NCBI RefSeq assembly: GCF_037126465.1
Contig: NC_088210.1
Coordinates: 27,243,511-27,307,510 of the forward strand
From: Ornithodoros turicata
Taxonomy: Eukaryota; Arthropoda; Arachnida; Ixodida; Argasidae
Reading direction: 5' to 3'
Length of the DNA stretch: 64,000 nt
The stretch's first letter is position 1, and each line of letters starts with the position of its first letter. This document shows, piece by piece, positions 1-12,062 of the stretch. Under the pieces are notes generated by a model that saw only the letters and a list, made by a program, of their open reading frames with translations, was not told the origin of the DNA and made no database searches. Made by a program: the position numbers and the translations under genes.

Positions 1-328
1 CAGACTCAATGGCCTGCGCGGACGCCAGCGCCACGGAGCGCTAGGCCCTGGGTTTGAGACCGCATCCGGGACATAAGTTCAGGAGTGGGTACCCCGCATC
101 ACGACAGCGGCATGACGTGCTTGATTGGAGAGTTATCGCACCTACAATCAGTATCCGCTTCGCACTCATGTTCACCGCCGCCGGATGTGCTGCCTGCGCA
201 GGCAGCGCGTTCCGTTTAAGCCTGACGTCGACTGTACTCAGTGTTTGAATATAAAATTCCCGTGAGTCCCATGTGGAATATCCACCAAGAAACAGCAACA
301 GACATGTGATAATGACAAGAACGTTGTA

Positions 329-505
329 GGAAGGAAAAAATAACACCGAGTTAACATAACATAGACAACAATTTAATAAGACGTTTCGTCTCCCATGCGG
401 GAGACGTCACCAGGCTGCACTGATGATGTCTCCCGTATGGGAGAGGAAACTTCTGATTAATTTGTTGTCTATGTTATGTTAGGTCGGTGTTATTTTTTCC
501 TTCCT
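329..505. mobile_element. Foldback element with GTCTCCC centre
   Basis: The left arm GGAAGGAAAAAATAACACCG...ATAGACAACAATTTAAT pairs with the right arm ATTAATTTGTTGTCTAT...GGTGTTATTTTTTCCTTCC. The inner part, TTTCGTCTCCCATGCGGGAG, is repeated in inverted form. A 177-bp non-coding element. Confidence 0.75.
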
Positions 506-1067
506 GCATTATGATTCCCGCCTTTTGGAATATCTTGACAAGGACGTTGTTGCTTCGAATTCTATGGCGGCGAAAGCTGAAGGTATTTACAACATCCCTT
601 AAAGGGAGACTTCGCAAGGACTCGAAAAAAACAAAACAAAAATAGGTGAACATCATAACGAACACGAACCACCCCCTCGATACCGAATACAACATTCGCA
701 TTCATTTTGCGCGAGCGAGCAATTCGTAAATGATGACAACAGCAAACCGAAACCGAAATGCGAAGAGCAGAAAACAGAGCTCTATACTACGGTTCGTCCG
801 GAGAAGGATACCGTGACGTCACCCCAGCATTGTCGTCTGCTTCGAAACCTGCATTCTCCCTTGCCGGATGATGTCAGCACTGTGTTGCTTTCAGTGCCCT
901 CTCGCCTGACAGAGGCGAAGCGCTCGCTTCGTAATCAATTCGTTGGAGTAAAATCTGAGCAGTTTGGGAACGAGATATTTCGTACACATGTTCCTGACAT
1001 CCCAGAGGTTACGTATATATCACAACCTTTATGACGATTTTGTTGCGGAGTCCCACTTTAAAAAGCA

Positions 1068-1343
1068 ACCCTATTCTAATCTTACACGTATAAACTAGAG
1101 TGTGCTTATTGCGTCTGGTGCCCTCAGTTTTCTCAATGTGCTTAACCCTCCCTCACCCATGAAGCATTTCAGGTATCATGGGTATGTAACACACATCGCA
1201 TCCACGTTCAACCCTGTTCTAATCTTACACGCATAAACTAGAGTGTGCTTATTGCGTCTGGAGCTATCAGTTGAATGTGCTTAACACCCATGAAGCATTC
1301 CAGGTATCATGCGTATGTAACACACGTCGTATCCATGTTCACT
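1068..1343 (+). repeat. Tandem duplication, unit about 143 bp x2
   Basis: Two consecutive copies of a block starting ACCCTATTCTAATCTTACAC and containing AGTGTGCTTATTGCGTCTGG and CCATGAAGCATTTCAGGTAT. The second copy (1211-1343) carries small deletions. No coding content. Confidence 0.85.
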
Positions 1344-1411
1344 GTTACCTATAGTGGCAGAACATCCACCTGGATGGCTTCAAACGCCCAGAGCAATTTA
1401 GTATATCCGAG

Positions 1412-1770
1412 TTAAACCGATCTGTTCACCTGTATAAGGCGCCTTGTGGCCGACTCCGTGAAATAGCTGGTGACAGCGCGGCCTTCGAAGTTGGCGTCTG
1501 TCACGTGGAGGGCCTGGAACACGAGGACGCCCGGAAGTACGTTATGAAAGACAGCGCCACCGTCAGACGACGGGGGCGGGACAAGGCGTCCCATGCCGAT
1601 GGCCGATGCCTTCTCTGGAGTGACGAGTCCGGCATCGGTGCGAAAGACGAATTCACCGACTATGCCCTCGTGGCCTCTGTCTTCCATGCCGTCCTGTGTA
1701 CGGACCACTTCCAGCTTGAAATAGACTATCACGGAATCGCTGGGTAGCAGCGCCCGGACACTGTCAACCA
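1412..1770 (-). CDS. Unrecognised possible C-terminal exon
   Basis: A minus-strand frame of about 119 codons follows a plausible acceptor (TATTTACAG at 1779-1771) and ends at TAA (1412). Its GC content is clearly higher than that of the flanks. It encodes SVRALLPSDSVIVYFKLEVV, an acidic-basic middle, PPPSSDGGAVFHNVLPGVLV and a basic end, RRLIQVNRSV. I do not recognise the family. The composition (balanced charge, few low-complexity runs) looks protein-like rather than random. No upstream exon was identified between 1780 and 2500. Alternatives are a relic of a transposon open reading frame, or chance. Confidence 0.25.
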
Positions 1771-2012
1771 CTGTAAATATAGCTAGGGCTATACCACACT
1801 ACGTGCGGAAAATGAACATGCCGATATTTTTTACCGCGCCTTTCCTTACGCATGCATATGAACATGATTTATCGGGAAATACGTCCACGAATGTGTTCAC
1901 AAGAAAAATCGTTGTAGCCAAGTGGGACAGCGTCTGGGGAACAAGTTTGCTTGACCGAACGCGTTGTCCAAGGAGTGCTTTTGGTTCTTTTGCGGACTAT
2001 GTGCATTGCCCC

Positions 2013-2373
2013 AACCATTAGTCCCTTTTGGGACTAACCGCCATATTCACACTCAGCCCTGAGGGATCCCTGTGCTTCCAGGGACCCTTTCAGTAGCTTT
2101 TGCAGCGCTTCCGGCACGCGCAGCGACGGAGTGCCCAATGCATAGCCAACGCTAGTGGAAGGGTCCCTCGAAGCACAGTAGCACAGTCCCTTGAAGCGCA
2201 GGGACTCGTCAGGGCCGAGTAAGAATACGGCGGGAAGTCTATTCAAAGTTTAGGGACTCTTTGCAGTGCTGGGGAGCGAATCCTATCTACTTGGGAATGT
2301 AGAGTACTGCAATCTCGAAGACTAGAAACTGTAATTGTTCCGTTTCTTTTTTCTCAGAGTGTAATAGTAGAGT
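2013..2373 (+). repeat. Dispersed element with GGGACTAA blocks and an AGAGTGTA end
   Basis: It contains TTAGTCCCTTTTGGGACTAA, TGCTGGGGAGCGAATCC, CTGTAATTGTTCC and a TTTTTTCTCAGAGTGTA right end. A diverged relative is at 62923-63181. A short TAGTAGAGTTAAGCTTA repeat follows at 2366-2422. The left boundary is uncertain. Confidence 0.55.
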
Positions 2374-2499
2374 TATGCTTAGTAGAGTTAAGCTTAGAGT
2401 TCCATAGTAGAGTTAAGCTTTAGCGTTTGCAAGCTACTCGGATACACAATGGGAAGCGAGTGGGTGCAACTTATGTAGGAACAGACAAGTTTTCTGCAG

Positions 2500-2944
2500 T
2501 TATTTCACCCATGCAGTCACGAAAGGAGCGGATGATTGTGGAAGTCTGGTACCGCTCTTGTTCTGGGAGAGATCTACATAGTAGGAGAGGAAGACCAGTG
2601 TGGGACGAAGGCCTGCCATGCGAGCGATGTTGCGATAGCGCGTGAACCTCGAGCACAAGGTCTCCGGGCACACATGGGTCACGTCGTCGACTGGAGTCGT
2701 GGTTTCCTGGTCCGTATCCTGCAATTCGCGGCGGCATTTGTGTGACGAGCGGAAGATGTTCGCATGTTCGACGACTTACGGTCATGCAGCTCACAGCGAC
2801 AGACACCAGCCTCTTGCGCAGCATTTTAAGTCCCGTTTCCTGCCACGTCTTGTTGACCTCGCAGCAGCTGAACAGGTCTTCCACGTCAACGAATTGCAAG
2901 ACATTCTCAACGATTAAATCGCTTTGTAAGATGACGTGGGCCAT
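2500..2944 (-). CDS. F-box-type protein fragment, possibly FBXO22-like (two exons)
   Basis: Seen: an ATG at 2944 begins a 55-codon exon (2944-2780). It encodes LIVENVLQFVDVEDLFSCCE, then VNKTWQETGLKMLRKR. The Leu/Val spacing, the V-x-K/R-x-W core and the trailing basic helix match an F-box, the Skp1-binding motif of SCF ubiquitin ligases. It stops at ACC|GTAAGT. A 61-nt intron (2779-2719) ends AATTGCAG, and a 72-codon exon (2718-2500) follows in phase and ends in TAA. It encodes CPETLCSRFTRYRNIARMAG, then LRPTLVFLSYYVDLSQN. Inferred: the F-box and the RPTLVF-like strand after it resemble the start of FBXO22-type F-box/FIST proteins, which are about 400 residues long, so this 127-residue version would be truncated. 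It could be a pseudogene, or have further exons not seen. The intron call is a prediction; read without it, the frame shifts. Confidence 0.45.
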
Positions 2945-3122
2945 TGGGTATTGCCTTCGAGGTCCTTCTTCTTCTTCTTCTTCCACCACTAGGAACAGTG
3001 GCCACCAGCCACACAGGGTGGCCAGCCAGGTCCTGCTGCCTAGCATAAACGCATCATCGTCTTTTTCTTCTTCCTCACAGATACTGCCAGACACACACAC
3101 ACACACAAACACACACACATAA

Positions 3123-5630
3123 TGCCATGAACACTGAACTTGAATTCATCTTACCTTACGTGTCAATCCCCGAATTATTCATTCTTCATCTTCATCTTCA
3201 TATTCTTGCTGTAGGCTACGTGACGTGATTGACGACGGACCATCACGTGAAGGACAATCAGGTTAAAGTAAAGATTAGAATCGGTGTGTTGATGATATAT
3301 TGGTCCTCTATTGACAATATTGGACCAATATTGGACCAAGATGTTATGCTGTTTGAGAGACTGCATACCGTACTACTGAGGGACCGTTGTAAAGTTTCGA
3401 TTGTTCCATATGACAGATGCTCTTCGCGAGTGCATTTGAAAACATAATACTTCGATGAAGTGTATTCTGGCATGCAGATTTGCGTGACGATGTATAAGTG
3501 GAAGCGCTCCTTCAATCGAATCTGATGTTGTTTGCGTCTCTTCGAAGCTTGGATGTTGGGGCTGCACTTGATGTGTTACGAATTCCCATGGAAGCACATA
3601 CGTCCTGCGAGGTGTGTGCTCTAAAAGGTCAGCACATTTTCGCGCGCGAGGCGATACCTGCTTGACGGACAGACTTCCGCTGTCACACAGTGAACGATTT
3701 ATGTGAACAGTTAACCTGGGAGTCAACCTACCACGACCACACAAACTTTCGTCTCCATGCATTTCCTATGGGCATTTTTCATACATTTCCCACGCATTTC
3801 CACGGTCCCTCAATACTTTGGCTGGAGACCGTGGCTGTACCGATGTAAACATGACGATGATCGGTGGTTCAGGTTGAGGTTCACCTCTTCCCTTTTGAAA
3901 TCAAGGTGGGTAGATTTGGGACACCACAGACGAAAAAATCTAGACACCAGTCTCGTAGAGTTGAGGAGAAATACCGGGCGTTGTGTAGCTGCCGCCAAGG
4001 GCGCTAGCGTTGTGGAAACCGAAACAAACTTATATGGGCGCTCATTTCTGCTATGCACGATGCGTACCTAAACTAAACTAATCTCACTTTCTTGTCTTTC
4101 CCTTAGGTCGTTTATTTTACTGCGGACAAGTATCTACATAACACTATATGCTGTCTGTTTTGACTATCGACCCGCGTATCTTATTCATCCGCTCGCTCAC
4201 CTTCCTCCAGCCTCCAATTTCCTCCATGTCCTTGTGCTTATCTTTAAACGCAGCACGTGTGTACGTTTTCAAAGTCGATGAAACGCTACGCGGTCTTGTA
4301 CACTCTTTTTCTTTTTTCCTTTGTTGAGCCAGCCTTTGACAGCTCCTTCGCTAAAGGAAATTTCGTGTTCGCGCTTCTCTGTTCCCCTGACAACGCGCGC
4401 GCAGCGTGAGACTCTTTTATGGTTCTTGTCATCGCCCGGAATATTAGACCAAGAGTGACACGTGCATGTTACCTCGTCGCCTGTGTTCGAACTTGAGACA
4501 TCGCCTCGCGGAATAAACGGCATTCAATGCTCGAGCTTTGGCTGCTATTCCGCGCAGCGGTAATGCATTGAATACTGGCGTTAAGCGAATTTAAATGCGT
4601 GTATTCGCCAGCAGGAGCGCTAAGTGACTTTTGATGTGTAGAAAAGGTGTTTAAATGCGCAGCGACAAGGTGCCTATATCAACTATTTTGATTCTTCGAT
4701 ATTTCCAAACACTGTGACGATCAATGACATTATAGCGGGCAAAGTTTTAAGGGGGTTATGACAACGTTGTTCACTGCATCATCCACGCATTGCATATAGG
4801 GTTGCCACATATTCCGTGGGCGAATACAGAACACTGGGGGGGGGGGGGGGATTGTCGCGATTTCCATTTCGCCGCAATGCATGTTGCGCTGCAAGCGAAC
4901 TCGGATGCCCATCTCGTCGACAGTATGCACTAATGAGGGTCGTTCGTTATTAGGAATTCGAAGCTGGAGGAATTCAAAGCTGGAGAACGTGTTCGTTTTG
5001 CAACTTCGGTTTTGGTTACAATGTGGTAGCAAGCGCAACGCAGTGACCTTTGTATACATAGACCATAGAGTCGATAGGGTGTATGAAATGTTTTTTTTTT
5101 TTAACCAAAAGTTGCCTTAGTTATTTCAGACTACAAATAACTGGTCGTCAGGCGCAAAGCCAGTAGAAGTCGATGGTACACGCCGAAAGGCGAGTTCTTA
5201 CTCTGAAGGCGAGCTGTGTGAACTATCTCAAACTATGGGTTCTATGGGGAGCTATTACTGTTGGTCCCTGCCACGGTTCCCCCCATTTTGTGCCCTGTCT
5301 TATGGATTGGATGAAATGGGTTGGGAGGGACCGTATCAAATTCTTGAGACTTGAAAACTGAGCGCTGGGTATGGAGGGTTCTAATAATAGATGAGAGGTT
5401 GTCTACAGTATCTTCATGTGGCTCAACGTAGCTTTGATTGCTCAATTTAGCTATCGCTCACTCTTTGGCGACGATGATGCAAACGAAAAACTTAAGTCGT
5501 AACGTTTTTACTCCGACTTCGCCGATTTCCGAACATTTTATATCGGGTTTATACGTTCACCCAGACAACGAACGCAAACCTTGAATTTCCGAACTGTTCG
5601 GGTGAAATCCCGACAGGTGGCAACCCAAAT
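3123..5630. other. Non-coding stretch
   Basis: I see a CCAATATTGG-type motif pair at 3298-3345, a G14 run at 4837-4850 and a T-run at 5092. No reading frame here has recognisable protein character. The (CA)n at 3097-3118 lies at its left edge. Confidence 0.5.
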
Positions 5631-5631
5631 T

Positions 5632-5966
5632 GTACAGCTTGCTGCAAATTTAACTTTAACGCGGCGACGGCTGGCGGAGCAGTTGGAGAGCCACCCTATC
5701 GGCGCTAAGTGGAACTATACGGAGAGGGCGTTCTGGGCTATCCCACTCGTGCTTGGGGGTGTTTGTCTAGAAGCCTCCTCCTCTCCTCCTCACGATAACC
5801 CTCGGCCGCGCATTCGGAGCGGAGCATCTGCTTCTCGACAAACACCACCAAGAGTGAGTGGGATCGCCCACTCTCTCCCTATAGTTCTACTTAGCGCCGA
5901 CAGAGTGGCCCTCCAACTGCTTCGCCAGCCGTCGCCGTGTTCAAGTTAACGTTGCAGCAAGCTGTA
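5632..5966. mobile_element. Long-armed foldback element (about 143-bp arms)
   Basis: The left arm GTACAGCTTGCTGCAAATTT...GGTGTTTGTC pairs with the right arm GACAAACACC...GTTGCAGCAAGCTGTAC. The spacer is GC-rich, of about 45 bp. Stop-free frames inside it are a by-product of the palindrome, not genes. Confidence 0.85.
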
Positions 5967-8040
5967 CTACACGCCAGAGTAACGATTCCGTGCCATAGAC
6001 TTGTAGACCGAACCCACCACCTCCCAGTCATCAGCACGACCCTTCAAATGCGATTTTTCTTCTGCTTCTTAACGGGAATTCTGAGAACAAAGCAAATCCC
6101 ACTGTTGTGCATGCACGCGAGGGTCTTACGTCTTTATGTAACGTATGTACGTTATGTGTGTATCGTTTGCATCTTCTAACGCAAGGTTTAAAGTGGCTGT
6201 ACGTTTCATCACCAGCCGGTCGCTACGTGGAAGTGTTACTGTGCTAGAATGACGTTTCCTATACTAATTGCCGCTTTATTATTTCAAGCTATGGACAAAA
6301 CTAACAGACAATGAACTACATAAAAAAATGCAATGAGTAACAAGCTTTTCGTGCAGGCTCTGCACTTTGTACCAAGTGGAAACTCTGCGTAAGGGCCCGT
6401 TACTTCTTAAATGTGTTTTGAGGTTCTTACTTCTATTAAGTGGCTAATTCTCGTCAGTTCCTTCCAATATTTCCCGCAGCTGGACTGACCTTTTTCTTTT
6501 TCGCTTGTCGTTTCAAGGGATGCTTCGATCCCGAATTGAAATGCGGGCGCCTGGTTTCACATTTCACGGGCCAGCCTATGCTGCAGTCCCTCACCCTTTT
6601 TAATTTCACTGTATCTAAGTTATTACAAAGTAAGAGTCCCCGCGTAACCAGACCGACCTTGTCGGCGATCTGCATCGCCTCTCTTGGCCATGCTAGCTTT
6701 GCAGGGCATTATGACCTTGTAGGTCGGTCCGTGACTCTATAGGGCCACGTGACCTGTCACGTGCCACCGCAACGTGATCGCCAGACTGTGTTTGTGGTAC
6801 GCTGAAATTGTGTGACCACCACAGCAACGTAAAAAAAAATCGAGATAAATGATGGCACAAAACATTAAAAGGCTTCCAATAGAAGTTTAATTGCGTTTTA
6901 CACGGAGTTTCGCCAATTTACCGCAAACGATAGCCCAAAGCACACATTTTTTTAGCACAAATTCGTATCATCATCACCATCATCGTCATCTCTTGAGCCT
7001 ACACTATGGTAAACTAGAGTAAACTAGTATGGTAAACTAGAAACCCGCCATACCTGCACCAAACGATCACCCCACAAATGTGCATAGGTACTAGGAACTT
7101 GACCAAGCAGTGCCAACAACTTTATTTGATGCTGCTGCTGCTGCTTAGTTGCAGTGTGCTAGAAAGACCCTTTCTAGCACATCACAGCTCAGTTATTGCA
7201 GGCAGAATGAACCGTGACGCGGCAAGGACATCCGCGACATCTATTGGAAGGTTGACGCACCAAAAATGATTCATCAGCACTATTTATCTTGAAAGCGTGT
7301 AGTACTTTCGAACTCAAACCTCAGTGGAAAATAACGCGACCGCACGGCAAATGTTTGGATCCTTAATTTCATTCCGCAGCGTAAAATTAGCGCAACGCCT
7401 CGCTTGACCTGTAGTGCGCTGGGATAGGTGGAGGCACCGCCGGCTCTGAGCGTGCAGTATTTTGATCGCGTTAGGTATGCTGTGCATAAATTTCATCCTG
7501 TACATACTTTATCCTGCGTAAGTTGTCGAACATTTATGAATCAGTTGAGTGAGTCAGCGTAAATAACAAACAATAATTAATTGGCGCACTTCGATTGAGG
7601 CTTATTCATGTTTTGCTGAATAAACTTCCTTGGTTCGTCAGTCCCGTGTTTTGTGTCTCTGTCGTTTTTTTTTATTTTGTTGCTGACACTGGGGTCTTTT
7701 TTTAGCGATTTTAAAGATTATTGATGTTCAAACGCCACTAAGGGTTTATTACGTTCAATTTGAACGGCAGTCTAGTTTAAAAAATAAGCGGGATAATTAG
7801 GAGAATAAGCGGATTCCACGTCGTCTTATCCCTCGGCGTGCGGAATATTTGAAAGATGAATACAAAGAGCATCGTGAATTGTGCGCGCGATTTATATCTA
7901 ATACCTGACGTATTCCAAGAACGACTTCGACATTGCATCGTTAATCTTTTAGAGCTCTAATGATGATAAACATTGATAATGTCGTTAACTGTTTGTATGG
8001 CGTTTTATTTCTTTCCACGGATATTGACTTTGGCTTCACA
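5967..8040. other. Non-coding stretch
   Basis: Only a short GGTAAACTAG x3 repeat (7008-7042) and a CTGCTGCTGCTG run (7131-7142) stand out. An AATAAA at 7618 has no gene attached that I can support. Confidence 0.45.
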
Positions 8041-8184
8041 AACATTCAAAAGACAACTCTGAAGCTTTCTAAGTTTATTCTATACGAGCTTTCGCATTGA
8101 GGGTCACGCTTCTTCAGGGCCCTCCACGCGAAAGCTCGTATAGAATAAGCTTATAAAGCTTCAGAGTTGTTTTTTGAACGTTCA
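8041..8184. mobile_element. Inverted-repeat element with CGAAAGCTCG arms
   Basis: The left arm CAACTCTGAAGCTTTCTAAG...ACGAGCTTTCGC pairs with GCGAAAGCTCGT...AAGCTTCAGAGTTG. The centre holds CTTCTTCAGGG. The same GAAGAA/CGAAAGCT pattern recurs in the element at 63192-63560. It directly abuts family A at 8198. Confidence 0.75.
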
Positions 8185-8197
8185 TGAAGCCATCCCA

Positions 8198-8445
8198 CAC
8201 TCTTAAAAATGAACTTCACCACATAGCACGCTCCTCGGCAACCATCATCTCGAATGATATCGTTATCTGCCCTGATTTGTTGAAAACGGGAGGTGTACGC
8301 CTTTTTTGTGACACTTATGCTGTTCATAATTGTCACAAAAAAGGCGTACGCCTCCCGTTTTCAACAAATCGGGGCCGATAACGATATCATTCGAGATGAT
8401 GGCTGCCGAGGAGCGTGCTATGCGGTGAAGTTCATTTCTAAGACA
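8198..8445. mobile_element. Foldback (TIR) element, family A
   Basis: An almost perfect inverted repeat of about 245 bp. The arms run from CACTCTTAAAAATGAAC inward to GGCGTACGCC and TTTTTTGTGACA, with a short CTTATGCTGTTCATAA centre. There is no coding capacity. It sits directly next to another inverted repeat (8041-8184). Confidence 0.9.
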
Positions 8446-9193
8446 GCAGGACTTGACCATTTCTACACACTTCCTCTGCTATATTGACTTTGGTTAGAAA
8501 ATGGAGGACGGCCCATCGACACGGATATTGCGAACGCGTTCCGCAGCTACAATAGCGTATCTTCTCCTTTGAAGCACGTTGAATGTGTTCTAAATATGAA
8601 TGATGGCAAGCCCAATGACTGTGACAAGAAGGAAGTTATTGTTATTGAGGTTATTGCTTTGTCTGCCTAGATAGCGGTTAAAGCGCCACTCGGGACTAAA
8701 ATACAATTGCTATTTATTAACTTTTTGCCCAAAACACTCAGGACCTAAAACACTAGTGCCGCCATTAAGCATTGCGCGCTTCCTCGTTTTTTCGGCTGGA
8801 CCGGCAAAACTTCATGGTTTCGGATTCTCGAATAACCGATGACGTCAAGGTGAGCTCTGGCGTGCGTCTCCTAGCAACAGCCGCACACACCTTCCTGTTC
8901 TCCGCTCTCTGGCCACCGTTATAAGACTGCAAGATGTGATGCTCTGGTAAGGCGGACGGAAAGCGACCTTAGAGAAGCAGTGTTGCCAGACGAACGATAT
9001 ATTGCTCACATTGTGACGTCATACTTACCAAGAATAGGGATTAATTTTACAACACTTCCGCATCAGATGAAGCATAATTATTCTGTCAGAATACAATACG
9101 AGGCGCACGTAGATTGCAGTGACATAAGTTATCGGTGGGCTTCTGAAAACACGAGATTCCGTAGTGGCTCATTAATAAATGGGGACAGTGTAC

Positions 9194-9770
9194 CCCCAAT
9201 GGGGGGAGGGGGGTACCCGAAATCCACCATTACGAATAAACCGCTTACGAATAAAACCTTAAAGAATGAACGGCTTAAAAAATACACGATTAAAAATAAA
9301 TATCCAAATAGTATATCCAAAGTGCTTAAAATATCCGCTAAAGATCACCGCTTAAGAATCCACCATTAAAAATAAACTGTTTCAAAATCCCCCCATCATC
9401 TAGCACGGAGGCGGATTGATTGCATTCAGCGTCGGGTTAGATCAGGTTACTTATGTTAAGTTAGTTTAGTTTAGTTTCGGTTAGTTTGGTCTTGTGAGGT
9501 TAGTTAAGCCCCATGCTTGCAGTTCACCATGCTTTGGGCGGGGCGGGCTGAGAGCCTGAGACTGAGAGCCGGTTTCACCTCACTTTTTAAAGATATACTT
9601 TTAAGCGTAGGTTTTTGGCAACTTATTATTATTAACGGTGGATAGTTACGCAGTTTACTTTTTTCATGGATTTATTTAAGCGTATATTATGGACGCTTTA
9701 TTTTTATCAGTGGGTACTTACGCGTTTATTCTTGAGCGTTTATTTTTAACGGTTTCAAATCGGCTACACC
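9194..9770. repeat. Inverted degenerate minisatellite arms around a unique centre
   Basis: Left (9230-9380): about ten degenerate units like AAACCGCTTAAGAATAAA. Right (9580-9765): the same unit inverted, as TTTATTCTTGAGCGTTTATT. The 200-bp centre holds TTAGTTTAGTTTAGTTT runs and a GGGCGGGGCGGG block. Confidence 0.7.
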
Positions 9771-11070
9771 GGCATCGGCCGACAATCGGCCGGCAACTAA
9801 AATTTTTTTCTTCCTGCTTAGGAATTAAATTTGCGCTGCTTCCGGAGCTGCTGAGACTCCGGCGGCGTGACGTCACTCCCTAGGCGGAGGAGTGAGAGGG
9901 CGGCGCCCCGTAACTCCGTGAGACGCCCGCACGGCCACGGCATTCCTTTTCTCAATATCGCCCTCTCATTGGTTCTTAGGGAGTGACGTTTCCTCGTTTT
10001 TCCAGAGAGAGAATTGCGGCATACTCTCAGCATCCGGCGTCTGCTCTCGTCATGTATTCCGTCGAATAACAGTCAAACTACTCCAGTATTTCGCGTGGGA
10101 TTTTCGATGCCGTAGTCAGTGGTCCACGGCGAATGAAGTAACACTATGGTTTAGAAATCGACTGGGACTGACGTGGCCGTCCCTTTAACCTATCCGTACG
10201 GACTAGTACAGCGCAATAGTTGCGTAGACAATGTGGTTCGTGCGGTGTCAGAGGCAATCTTCATGTTTCAATTGTGACGTCCCCAGTACTGCCACGTGTG
10301 AATGCATACTTCCGCGTCGTTATACTGGGTGTCCCCGACAGATTTGGACATAATTTTATGAAGCAGGGAAGTGTCTTTTCTTCAATTACTAAAAATGCCT
10401 GAATGTTCTAGGTCAAGTCAGCCGCCATACGGCCGCACTATAGCAATCTCGTGTGGGGTTGTCCTAATTAAGTTTGACTGATGAACATTTGTAATTGTGA
10501 AAGATAGAAGATCGCTGCAATGACAACATCTATTCCACTTGGTGCGCTGATGTCGCCGCCGTTTTCAGAGGGAAGATCGAGCCAGTACAGCCCCCCGCGG
10601 GGAAATGATACCCGAAAAAACAAAACAAAAAAAGAACCGGCAGACCAGTTTTGTCGCTCCACCAGAAGCGCGCTTTCTCCCTTCCCATCAAATGCGATGA
10701 AGAACAAGAGCTGCTGCTTATTCTCCCTCGCATGTACATTATGAATGACTTCCGATGTTGAATTTCTTACCTTGCCTGGGTGTCTTCGGAACTGCTTGTT
10801 GTTGTCCGTGCCGGTGCTATAAGAAGCAGTTTGTTTGTTTACTTTATACCTGCACATGATTGCTGTGCAGTCAGTGGAGCTGGAGGGACCCTTAGCGGCT
10901 GCCACTCTGCTCCACACTCCAACCCCACACTCAGTTTAAGTAGAAAGGTAGAAAATCCATTGAGCCGCTGAGGAAATGTTAAGGAAACCTCAGGACAAGA
11001 GCCCCCCATATTTTCAATAGAGACTGTTATCATCACTTCTGCATCATCTATTGTCGTTGTTGTTGTTGTT
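9771..11070. other. Non-coding stretch
   Basis: GC-richer than the surroundings at 9830-9960, with no protein-like frame. I see nothing I can name. Confidence 0.4.
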
Positions 11071-11073
11071 GGG

Positions 11074-11256
11074 CACCGTCCTCATCATTGGCATGGCATT
11101 TACGGTGTTAGGGATTGCGTGCTAAAGGGTTCGTGGCTACCTGTACTAGGGTTTTAACCCATAGTACCCATGAACCCTTTAGCACGCAATTCTTAACCCT
11201 TTAAATTTCTAAACCCTTTAAACACTTTGCCATGCCAGTGATGAGGATGGTGCACA
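11074..11256. mobile_element. Inverted-repeat element with AACCCTTTA motifs
   Basis: The ends GCACCGTCCTCATCATTGGC and GCCAGTGATGAGGATGGTGC are inverted. Inside, GCGTGCTAAAGGGTTC pairs with GAACCCTTTAGCACGC. The right arm contains repeated AACCCTTTAAA. Confidence 0.75.
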
Positions 11257-11679
11257 GAAGAAGACCAGTCTCTGTTCGAAATATCGGCGGTTTTCATGCG
11301 GAAGCCCTTCTCTTTGCACTCGGTTTATATACTATGACTACTTTTGCATCGAGTCGGGCGTAGAGCATCGCTGTAAACGATACCGTTGTAAGCAAGTTGC
11401 AAGTGCATTATTAGTTATGAATGGTTTATGGTTATCAACGGCTTTCGAAATAACATAGCTCAAAGCGTCTGTCGTCAGCGCTCACAAATTTACCAAGTGA
11501 CAACCTCTTTATTCTATGCATTCACTTCCGTCTCCTCTTGCGGCAATGAACACAGCTCTCAGAAAAGAAACAGAAGCGCAATACAGACCAACGTAAGGAT
11601 GATACAAAGCAATCAGTCTCTTTTTTTTTTTTCAATCACAAACATATAATGTAACACTTAACGCCAAATGAAGCACATA

Positions 11680-12062
11680 CAGTCAACCCTCGTTATAACG
11701 AAATCGCTTTTTTAATCGAATTATCCTTCGCTTTATCCGAAGTCTCACGCTGTCCCGACCGGAATAAAGGCGTTTGGAACCCGATAAGTGAACGTGCCAG
11801 CCAATTCCGCTTAGTGCGTACGGCGATCCGGCAAAAGCCCGTACGGCAAACCCAGCTTACGTGCTTTTGTCCATATAACCTAAAGGGCTGCGGAGGTGCT
11901 CATGTCCAAGGTTCGTTTGCTTAAATACCTTTCTTTGTTGCTGTCGCAGTGCTTCCGCGCTTCCGAAGCTAGTGCCAATATTTTTTTGTCGTTTTCACTT
12001 TTATCGAATTTCGGTTTATGTGGAATTTTGTTCATGTTGAACTCGTTGTAAGGAGGGTGTCT
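11680..12062 (+). mobile_element. pogo/Tigger-like non-autonomous remnant
   Basis: The left end, CAGTCAACCCTCGTTATAAC after TA, is typical of pogo/Tigger termini. The right end, GAACTCGTTGTAAGGAGGGT, is a decayed inverted partner. No transposase frame. Confidence 0.55.

Noticed and set aside
5581..5949. 122-codon frame
   Set aside because: It covers a palindromic element, and the translation mirrors the two arms.
8151..8487. Recurring frame with RADNDIIRDDGW-like text, seen again near 43 kb and 55-57 kb
   Set aside because: It looks like a conserved protein family, but it is the translated arm of the family-A foldback, readable on both strands and with no start or stop conservation.
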